Positions 1-5,151 of a DNA stretch of 7,491 nucleotides are shown here, in pieces; the stretch's first letter is position 1, and each line of letters starts with the position of its first letter. Where the stretch lies: the NCBI GenBank assembly GCA_964492235.1, contig CAZBJQ010000130.1:1-7491 (forward strand), written 5' to 3'. A model generated the notes under the pieces. It searched no databases. It was not told the origin of the DNA and saw only the letters and a list, made by a program, of their open reading frames with translations. A program made the position numbers and the translations under genes. Origin of the DNA: PFL42 sp964492235 (lineage in GTDB: Bacteria; Chloroflexota; Anaerolineae; Anaerolineales; E44-bin32).

Positions 1-1495
1 CCAGCCTGGCCAGCACCTCGCGCAGGGCGCCGGCGCCGCTGACGCCGGAGAACACGGCGCGGATGTCGGCCTCGTTGTCGAGCAGGCAGGTGACGCGGGT
101 GCCGATCTGGCTCATCACCTCGTCATCGATCCCGCTCGGCCGCTGATCGACGACCAGCAGTGTGACGTTGTACTTGCGTAGCTCGCGGGCGATGGCACCG
201 AAGATCGTGTGGCCCGCGATCTGGGGATCGAGGAACTTGTGGGCCTCCTCGATCACGATCACCAGCGGGCGCGGTTCGTCGGCCCGCTTTCCGGCCGCCT
301 CGTTCTTCTGCCGCACATAGCGCTGGTGGATGCGGCGGGTCAGGTAGTTGGCCACCAGGATGTAGGCGGCCAGTGTGTTGCCGTAGGTGCCGAATTCCAA
401 CACGACGCTGGTGCCCATGCGCAGACGCTGGAAGATGTCCTCGACGATGTCCTCCGCCGTGCCGGGGACAAGGAAGCCCATGCGCCGGAAGAACTCGAAT
501 TTGCGTTGGATGGCTCCCAGCGTCGAAGAAGCCAACCGCTCCTCCTCGACCAGTGAGCGCAGATCCTCATCGCTACCCTCGTCGTCCAGCAGGCGTCCGA
601 TCCAGTTCGATCCCAGGCGGCGGCGCAAGAAGTGCAGTGACCCGGTCTGGACCTCGGTCAGCCCCAGCAGTCCGGACAACATCTCGACGTCTTCGGGCTC
701 GATCTGTTCGTAGCCGATGCGCAGCACGCGGTCGACCTTACTGTTGCGGGCGCGCGAAGTGGCCTCATCCAGCGTGACCACGCTCACCCGGCCGTCGGGG
801 AAGAGCTGCCGCAGCCCCTTGAACTCCCGCCCGGCCTCATCTTTGACGGCGTAGCCGTAGTCGTTGTGCATATCGAAGATCAACGCCGCGGCCTGCCCGG
901 ACTTGACGATGCCGGCAAGCAGGATGCGGGTGATAAACGACTTGCCGGTACCGCTCTTGCCGAACACGCCTGAGGAGCGCTCGACGAACCGCGCCAAGTC
1001 CAGGTTGACATGGACAGTCTCCATGTCGAGCGGTGTGCCCAGGAACAGGTGCTTCTCATCCTCGGCGCCGAAGACGCGTTCGACGTCCTCGGCGGTGGCT
1101 TCGTAAACCAGCGAGAAATGCGAGGGGATGGTCTTGATCGGCCGCGGTTGGTCGTCGTCGGGGTCGAGCATCAGCATCGGACTGACGTGCAGCGTGCCGT
1201 AGGCAACCGCCCGGCTGTAGACCTCTGTGGCGAAGGTGTCGGCTGCCTGGGGTGGCTGGTGGGGCAGGGCGGGGTTGGTTGAGGCCAGGGCGATGTCGGT
1301 CACCAGGCCGAAGAAGCGCCGGCCGCTCTTCCCCTGTACGACGACGTAGCGTCCGACCGCCAATCGTTCGATCGACAGGCGCGGCTCGAGCCGGACCTGC
1401 AACCCGTCGGACAGGGATCCGCCGACGACCAGGCCCAGCGGTGTCTCGCTTGGCCGCGAGCCGAAGAAGGTGTCGAGTTGCATTGGCTCGCTCAT
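1..1495 (-). CDS. herA: HerA-like hexameric DNA-translocating ATPase (C-terminal end beyond window)
   Basis: The frame is open from an ATG at 1495 to the window edge, giving 498 residues without a stop. Residues about 19-70 look like the HAS-barrel of HerA (PLGLVVGG at 19-26, FFGLVTDI at 61-68). A FtsK/HerA-type RecA fold follows: Walker A GKSGTGKS at 179-186, the FDMHNDYG strand at 207-214, Walker B LVIVIEEAHKFL at 411-422 with E416/E417, the conserved ARELRKYNV at 436-444, and the VVDQRPS sensor strand at 448-454. HerA is known to form a hexamer that pumps double-stranded DNA and drives NurA in end resection. HerA proteins are usually somewhat longer, so only the C-terminal tail should be missing. 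The start is backed by GAGG at 1503-1506, seven bases upstream; a second ATG at 1483 is less well placed. It is the last visible gene of the nurA operon. Family assignment is strong; the role in this organism is inferred. Confidence 0.93.
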   Translation of the reverse strand, partial: MSEPMQLDTFFGSRPSETPLGLVVGGSLSDGLQVRLEPRLSIERLAVGRYVVVQGKSGRRFFGLVTDIALASTNPALPHQPPQAADTFATEVYSRAVAYGTLHVSPMLMLDPDDDQPRPIKTIPSHFSLVYEATAEDVERVFGAEDEKHLFLGTPLDMETVHVNLDLARFVERSSGVFGKSGTGKSFITRILLAGIVKSGQAAALIFDMHNDYGYAVKDEAGREFKGLRQLFPDGRVSVVTLDEATSRARNSKVDRVLRIGYEQIEPEDVEMLSGLLGLTEVQTGSLHFLRRRLGSNWIGRLLDDEGSDEDLRSLVEEERLASSTLGAIQRKFEFFRRMGFLVPGTAEDIVEDIFQRLRMGTSVVLEFGTYGNTLAAYILVANYLTRRIHQRYVRQKNEAAGKRADEPRPLVIVIEEAHKFLDPQIAGHTIFGAIARELRKYNVTLLVVDQRPSGIDDEVMSQIGTRVTCLLDNEADIRAVFSGVSGAGALREVLARL

Positions 1496-1550
1496 GATGG
1501 GTCCTCACGCACTCCGGCGGGCTCAGGCTTGGCGTCGTGTTGTGGCCGGA

Positions 1551-2159
1551 TCATTGCCCGCCTCCTGCCTGAAGATCGCGCAAGATACGCTCCAGGCGAC
1601 CCAGATCCTGCCCGAGCAGTCGCGCGCATTCCTGCCCGGCCAGCAGCAAGAATGCCCGACGTTCCTGCGCCGGTCGCGCGGCCGCCGCCTGGCGCAGCGC
1701 AGCCGCCACGACCTGATCGGCTGGCACCTCCTCCGTCGAGAGCGCCAGCGGCAGGAAGTCGAGTCGCTCGGTGAAGCTCCGGACATCGGCCGGGTCCATG
1801 ACGTAGATTTCCGAAAGCGTGATCGGGGGCTGTGGCGGCAGAGCATGGACGCAGACGCCATCCCGCCGATATCCGATGGTCAGCGCCCGCACCTCAATCG
1901 GAATCGGCCGGTTGAACTGGCTGTCGGCCTTCTGCTCGGGCAGAGGTGAATCGGCCGCAGCCAGCTGACGGGCAAGTTCATCATCCTCGATGCTGATGTC
2001 ATAGATCAGGCCGATGACCGACGTCTCCCCGCCCTGGGCCGGCGCTTCACACCAACCGCCGAAGACGGGCAGATCCGGCTGTCGCAGCCGGATGCCTCCG
2101 ACGAAACCCCGAATGCTGCAGCGAGTCACCCGGCCGATCACCACCCGCTTGTCCATCAT
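1551..2159 (-). CDS. HAS-barrel-like protein between nurA and herA, no ATPase domain
   Basis: This 202-residue soluble protein has no signal peptide, membrane segment or Walker motif. The first 60 or so residues read like a HAS-barrel: VIGRVT at 7-12, a PDLPVFGG turn at 28-35 and SVIGLIYDISI at 47-57, comparable to FFGLVTDIAL in the neighbouring HerA. Residues 105-130 (ALPPQPPITLSEIYVMDPAD, then VRSFT) also match, in order and character, the HerA stretch after its barrel (KTIPSHFSLVYEATAEDVER, 121-140). The C-terminal part, about 146-197, is predicted to be helical and rich in Ala, Arg and Leu. It therefore looks like the HerA N-terminal module without the motor. It starts 14 bases after nurA and ends 55 bases before herA, so co-expression is very likely. 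A role as adaptor or mixed-ring subunit of HerA-NurA is inference. I do not recognise a named family. Confidence 0.85.
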   Translation of the reverse strand: MMDKRVVIGRVTRCSIRGFVGGIRLRQPDLPVFGGWCEAPAQGGETSVIGLIYDISIEDDELARQLAAADSPLPEQKADSQFNRPIPIEVRALTIGYRRDGVCVHALPPQPPITLSEIYVMDPADVRSFTERLDFLPLALSTEEVPADQVVAAALRQAAAARPAQERRAFLLLAGQECARLLGQDLGRLERILRDLQAGGGQ

Positions 2160-2169
2160 GCTTGCCCTG

Positions 2170-2176
2170 CTCCTTA
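2170..2176 (-). promoter_or_regulatory. Ribosome binding site overlapping the nurA stop codon
   Basis: Read on the minus strand the bases are TAAGGAG, and the TAA is the stop codon of nurA. The spacing is 10 bases to the ATG at 2159 and 13 to the adjacent ATG at 2156, which favours the first of the two tandem ATGs. The overlap suggests translational coupling of the HAS-barrel-like gene to nurA. Confidence 0.65.
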
Positions 2177-3355
2177 CAGCCGGTGTCGCCGCCGCTGCGC
2201 GGTCCAGCGCTTAGTCGTCGACTTCTGGGATGTCCTGGGCGAGATGCCCTCTCGCAGCAGCGCACCGGCGATGAGTGACTCCAGGGCCTGGCGGTCCTCC
2301 TGGGTGACCACCGCCAGCTCATGGGCGCGGACCAGGACGTACGGGATGCCCGTCACTTGACACTCCTGCAGCAGGCCGCTGTGGATCCATCCCAGGCGCC
2401 TCGGATCCGCCGCCACCCAGGCGGGGATCTCCACTCGGGCGATCTGATCTTCGTAACCGGTGTTCAGGTAGAAGAAGAAGACCCCGTGGCCGCGCCGCTC
2501 GAAGTCGGTGTTGAGCGGTGACACTACGGAGAACAGCGCACTGCGGTGACCTGCCGGGAGCAGGCCGTGCATCAGATCGCTGTCCACCAGGCCGGGGAAG
2601 CGACGCAGCTTGGCAGCCTCGGCACTCACCACGCCCTCCGCAAGCAGGCATAGCTCGACCAGGCGCAGCAAGTTGGTTCCTCCCGGCCGGTCAATGAAGC
2701 CGGCCAGGGCTGCATCCGCCTTCTGCAGCCGACCGAGCTCGTCGAAGTAGCGCCTTAGCAACTCGTCGATCTCACGCCTTCGCAGGCCCATTTCTTGCAG
2801 AGCGATCCACAGCAGCAATCCGTTGTCGAGCAGAGTGACCGTCGGTTCAGGGCGGTTCTGTTCGGCCAACTCGGCCAACTCGGCCATCTCGGCCAGGTCG
2901 CGCATGCCGTTCACCAAGCCGGAGTCGATTGATTCGCCCTGTTGCGTGGTCAGATCCACTTGGCGGTAGAACAGCGCCGGGCGGCTGGAGGCGGACGGAG
3001 GCCCGCCGCTGCCGTGCGTTAGCCGCAGGCTGCCCACGTTGACCAGGAAGTATTGCGCGGCAGCGTGCCGATCCGGATAGACCTGAGAGCCGTCCGCGCC
3101 GATTGCGTGCCAGCGCTGCGGCAAGGAAGGTGGTGCGTGGCTCAGATCCCACCGCTCGCTAGTAGGCGAGGCGCCTCGCCAACGGTCACCTGCCTGCTGG
3201 ATTCGTTCGAGCACTCGTTCGCGGTCCAGGCCGGCAGATTGGCGCAGCGCATGCTGTGCCTGAGGAAGCAAGGCAGCGCGCTCGGCCTGCCGCTTTGCCG
3301 TCTCACCGCCGAGCTGATCTACCTGAGGCAGGAGTTTCGCCAGATCGAGACTCAC
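2174..3355 (-). CDS. nurA: NurA-domain 5'-3' nuclease, partner of HerA
   Basis: Taken from the GTG at 3355 this is a 393-residue soluble protein. NurA landmarks appear in order: AIGADGSQVYPDRH near 84-97 with the metal-binding candidate D88; LLDNGLL near 175-181 with D177; GFIDRPGGTNLLRL near 219-232; FFFYLNTG followed by IARVEIPAWVA near 293-315, with R307, E309 and P311; and LVRAHELAVVTQEDR near 341-355 with H345. These fit the Asp/Asp/His manganese-dependent nuclease core of NurA. The second motif is D-N-G where D-G-S is more usual. NurA acts as a dimer docked on the HerA ring and resects DNA ends. An upstream in-frame GTG at 3373 would add six residues. I prefer 3355 because GAGGG lies seven bases before it, while 3373 lacks a ribosome site and sits almost on the predicted transcription start. 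The C-terminal tail is very basic (RRRHRL). Confidence 0.9.
   Translation of the reverse strand: MSLDLAKLLPQVDQLGGETAKRQAERAALLPQAQHALRQSAGLDRERVLERIQQAGDRWRGASPTSERWDLSHAPPSLPQRWHAIGADGSQVYPDRHAAAQYFLVNVGSLRLTHGSGGPPSASSRPALFYRQVDLTTQQGESIDSGLVNGMRDLAEMAELAELAEQNRPEPTVTLLDNGLLLWIALQEMGLRRREIDELLRRYFDELGRLQKADAALAGFIDRPGGTNLLRLVELCLLAEGVVSAEAAKLRRFPGLVDSDLMHGLLPAGHRSALFSVVSPLNTDFERRGHGVFFFYLNTGYEDQIARVEIPAWVAADPRRLGWIHSGLLQECQVTGIPYVLVRAHELAVVTQEDRQALESLIAGALLREGISPRTSQKSTTKRWTAQRRRHRL
2861..2896 (-). repeat. Four tandem 9-base units inside nurA
   Basis: On the plus strand the units are ttcggccaa, ctcggccaa, ctcggccat and ctcggccag. On the coding strand they give four in-frame tripeptides, LAE-MAE-LAE-LAE, in a helical stretch just before the second catalytic motif of NurA. 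Copy number changes would keep the frame, so this is a candidate site of length variation between strains. It is coding sequence, not a spaced repeat array. Confidence 0.75.
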
Positions 3356-3382
3356 GCTGCAGCCCTCGAACACTCGTGCTGG

Positions 3383-3388
3383 ATTATA
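3383..3388 (-). promoter_or_regulatory. -10 box (TATAAT) for the nurA operon
   Basis: A perfect TATAAT on the minus strand stands out in very GC-rich DNA. It predicts transcription starting near 3376, giving a leader of about 20 bases before the GTG at 3355, whose GAGGG ribosome site fits inside that leader. No convincing -35 TTGACA is visible 16-18 bases upstream, so an activator or a different sigma factor is possible. Confidence 0.45.
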
Positions 3389-3430
3389 GCGCGCGCCGCT
3401 GACGGCTCGCCCGATGCGGCGAAATCTGGC

Positions 3431-3442
3431 CGTCGGCCGACG
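3431..3442. promoter_or_regulatory. 12-base perfect palindrome in the divergent promoter region
   Basis: CGTCGGCCGACG equals its own reverse complement. It lies between the two predicted promoters, upstream of both, and so is probably not transcribed from either. It could be an operator half-set or a chance palindrome, since GC-rich DNA makes such palindromes fairly common. Confidence 0.3.
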
Positions 3443-3467
3443 TGCGGAAGTGCTGGCGGCGTCGGTC

Positions 3468-3509
3468 CGATCTTGGCCAGAGGTACGGCGAGTGGCCCAC
3501 CCAAGATCG
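3468..3509. promoter_or_regulatory. Inverted repeat with 9-base perfect arms flanking the plus-strand -35 zone
   Basis: The left arm CGATCTTGG (3468-3476) and right arm CCAAGATCG (3501-3509) are exact reverse complements separated by 24 bases. The arm centres are 33 bases apart, about three helical turns, which would put them on the same DNA face. The right arm ends three bases before the extended -10. Because the predicted transcription start is at about 3528, the repeat should act as DNA (a regulator site or loop) rather than as an RNA hairpin. The regulator is unknown. Confidence 0.45.
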
Positions 3510-3512
3510 TTA

Positions 3513-3521
3513 TGCTATACT
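3513..3521 (+). promoter_or_regulatory. Extended -10 promoter for the plus-strand membrane cluster
   Basis: TGC-TATACT fits an extended -10 (TGn plus TATAAT with one mismatch). The -35 position about 17 bases upstream reads TGGCCC, which is weak, as expected when an extended -10 carries recognition. The ATG at 3529 starts seven bases after the last base of the box, so the mRNA would begin at or just before the start codon. Confidence 0.5.
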
Positions 3522-3528
3522 GCGCGCG

Positions 3529-3777
3529 ATGGACCCTCATCCGCCCCTAATGCCCACCTGGTTGCGGTGGTTGCAGCAGACGGGCTGGGGGACGACAGCC
3601 GCGGCCTTCCTCGACGCGGTTTCTCCCCTTGCGCCCGTCGGCGCTCAGGTGCTCTATCTCATCCAGCCGATCACCGGGGGCAACTTCTCCCTGGCGCGAA
3701 CCGCCGAAATCCTCGAAGACCCGGCTGCGTTGGCGCGCACCATTGAGGCCTTGGAGCAAGGAGTCCCGAACCGATGA
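3529..3777 (+). CDS. Small protein of unknown function (82 aa), first gene of the membrane cluster
   Basis: I do not recognise this 82-residue protein. It starts MDPHPPLMPTWLRWL, has a mildly hydrophobic, probably membrane-associated stretch at about 21-49 (GTTAAAFLDAVSPLAPVGAQ, then VLYLIQPIT), and ends in a charged helix (ILEDPAALARTIEALEQG). It is not hydrophobic enough to call a clear transmembrane helix. The ATG at 3529 is chosen because it follows the extended -10 at the leaderless distance. A GTG at 3442 in the same frame lies upstream of the promoter, and the ATG at 3550 has no ribosome site. Its stop overlaps the next start (ATGA at 3774-3777), so it is coupled to the DUF6754-like gene and may be a small subunit of the same assembly. 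That role is inference. Confidence 0.7.
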   Translation: MDPHPPLMPTWLRWLQQTGWGTTAAAFLDAVSPLAPVGAQVLYLIQPITGGNFSLARTAEILEDPAALARTIEALEQGVPNR

Positions 3778-4523
3778 CGATCCTCGGCGGTCTGGGCCTG
3801 TTTGTCTTGCTGGTCTTCTGCTTCCTGATGATCGCGCTGGCGATGGTTGAACGTCGCTGGCCCGCCCGCTTCCGGCCGATTCCGCCCTTCGATGCCCTGG
3901 GCATGGCCACCGAACGCGCCGTCGAGGCCGGTGAACGGGTGCACTTCTCCCTGGGGACAGGCGCGTTGTTAAGCAGCGAGGCGGGGCCCGCCTTCGCCGG
4001 GCTGTCAATGCTTGGCCGGGTGGCCGAAGCGGCCACGATGAGTGATCGTCCACCGGTAGTGACCGCCGCCGATGGTGCGTTGGTCATCCTGGCGCAGGAC
4101 AGCATCCGCTCTGCATATCGGCGAGCGCGGGCCGCCGATCGCTATCATGCCAGCTCAGGCAGATTGGTGGGCGCCACGCCCTTCTCGTATGCAGCCGGCA
4201 TCCCCTCCGTTCTCAATGATGAAGACGCGTCAGTTCACCTCATGCTCGGTTCCTTCGGTGCCGAAGGCGCGCTGCTGGCCGATGCCGGTCAGCGCAAGCA
4301 GGCCTTCACGCTGGCTGGGACCCAAGACATTCAGTCGCAGGCGCTGCTCTTCGCCGCGGCGGAGAACCCCCTGGTCGGTGAGGACGCCTTCGCCGGCGGA
4401 GCCTACCTGAATGCCGGGTTGATGCATCGAGGCAGTCTGCGCACCCAGGACTTGGTGCGCGTTCTGATCATCGCCGGTGTCCTGGCGGGAACACTGCTCA
4501 AGACCTTTGGGGTGATCCCTTGA
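3774..4523 (+). CDS. DUF6754-like membrane-anchored protein
   Basis: This 249-residue protein has a clear transmembrane helix at each end: about 3-23 (GGLGLFVLLVFCFLMIALA region), followed by the positive VERRW, and about 227-245. The middle, about 40-225, is a folded domain with the signature ERAVEAGERVHFSLGTGAL at 47-65, a DRPPVV turn at 91-96, a SYAAGI segment at 138-143, LGSFGAEGALL at 158-168 and AGTQD at 181-185. From memory this pattern, especially GERVHxSLGTG, belongs to the DUF6754 family; I could not check it. The biochemical role is unknown. With VERRW following helix 1, the positive-inside rule places the central domain in the cytoplasm. AAGGAG lies ten bases before the ATG, which overlaps the previous stop. 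The gene overlaps the next one by four bases. Confidence 0.85.
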   Translation: MTILGGLGLFVLLVFCFLMIALAMVERRWPARFRPIPPFDALGMATERAVEAGERVHFSLGTGALLSSEAGPAFAGLSMLGRVAEAATMSDRPPVVTAADGALVILAQDSIRSAYRRARAADRYHASSGRLVGATPFSYAAGIPSVLNDEDASVHLMLGSFGAEGALLADAGQRKQAFTLAGTQDIQSQALLFAAAENPLVGEDAFAGGAYLNAGLMHRGSLRTQDLVRVLIIAGVLAGTLLKTFGVIP

Positions 4524-5149
4524 GACAGGCCTCGACCATCCTGCTGGCGGTTGTCGCAGGCGCGGCGGGTGCGATCGTCCTTGCCTCGTACTTCTTAAGC
4601 CTCCCTTACTTGGACGAAATCAGCCAATGGCTGAAGCACGTCGCAGTGCTGCTGGGGGCGGCGGCCATGTTGATCGGCTTACTCAACCTGGCCGGGATCC
4701 ATTTGGGCAAGATCGGGGGGCAGGAGAAGGGCTGGCCGTACAGCGCATTGGCGGTCGTCATGCTGGCCGTCACTTTCGTCTTGGGCATGTTGTTCGGCGT
4801 CGACAACCGAGCCGTGCTCTCGCTCTTTCAGTACGTGCAGGTGCCGGCGGAGAGCACGCTGTTCGCCCTGCTGGCAGTGAGCCTGACCGCCGCCGGCTAC
4901 CGACTGATGGCCCGGCGCGCCAACGCCTTCAACATCATCTTTGTGATCACCGCCGTGCTTTTCCTGTTGGGTACAGTCCCCTGGCTGATCCTCCCAGGGC
5001 TCTCGGCACCTTTCGGCATTCTGCGCACCTGGCTGACTGAGGTCTGGGCGGTGGGCGGCGCCAGAGGCCTGTTGCTCGGTGTGGCCTTGGGCACCATCAC
5101 CGCCGGATTGCGAGTGATGTTGGCCGCCGATCGGCCGTACGGAGACTAG
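4520..5149 (+). CDS. Polytopic membrane protein of unknown function (about six helices)
   Basis: This 209-residue protein is almost entirely membrane-embedded. Predicted helices lie at about 5-27, 39-62, 75-93, 111-130, 137-157 and 180-200. Between helices 4 and 5 is a basic loop (YRLMARRANAF, 127-137), suggesting a cytoplasmic connection there. The PAESTLFALLAV (109-120) and FLLGTVPW (148-155) segments look like the most family-specific parts. No transporter signature or catalytic motif is visible. It begins with TTG at 4520, overlapping the preceding TGA stop; the next in-frame Met is residue 50, which would delete the first helix, and GGGGTG upstream can serve as a ribosome site. Gene order and overlap with the DUF6754-like gene suggest subunits of one membrane complex (inference). 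Confidence 0.82.
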   Translation: MRQASTILLAVVAGAAGAIVLASYFLSLPYLDEISQWLKHVAVLLGAAAMLIGLLNLAGIHLGKIGGQEKGWPYSALAVVMLAVTFVLGMLFGVDNRAVLSLFQYVQVPAESTLFALLAVSLTAAGYRLMARRANAFNIIFVITAVLFLLGTVPWLILPGLSAPFGILRTWLTEVWAVGGARGLLLGVALGTITAGLRVMLAADRPYGD

Positions 5150-5151
5150 GG

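Noticed and set aside
209..1508. Several plus- and minus-strand open frames lying over herA in other frames
   Set aside because: The minus-strand frame from 1495 carries all HerA motifs without a stop. The others have arginine-rich or motif-free translations.
1513..1550. TCCGGC/GCCGGA inverted repeat in the 55-base gap before herA, considered as an attenuator
   Set aside because: The stem is only six bases with a 26-base loop and no U-tract, so it is too weak to support a terminator or attenuator.
2861..2896. Short direct repeats considered as a CRISPR-like array
   Set aside because: The units are contiguous 9-mers without spacers, in frame inside nurA, and encode a plausible helix.
1..3355. 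The HerA gene set considered as an anti-phage system (HerA paired with a defence effector)
   Set aside because: The partner is a NurA-type nuclease with the usual motifs, which fits the DNA-repair pair. No SIR2, DUF4297 or other defence effector is visible in the window.
3442..3528. N-terminal extension of the 82-residue protein to the GTG at 3442
   Set aside because: It would run through the inverted repeat and the extended -10, has an arginine-rich translation, and is not needed to explain the gene.
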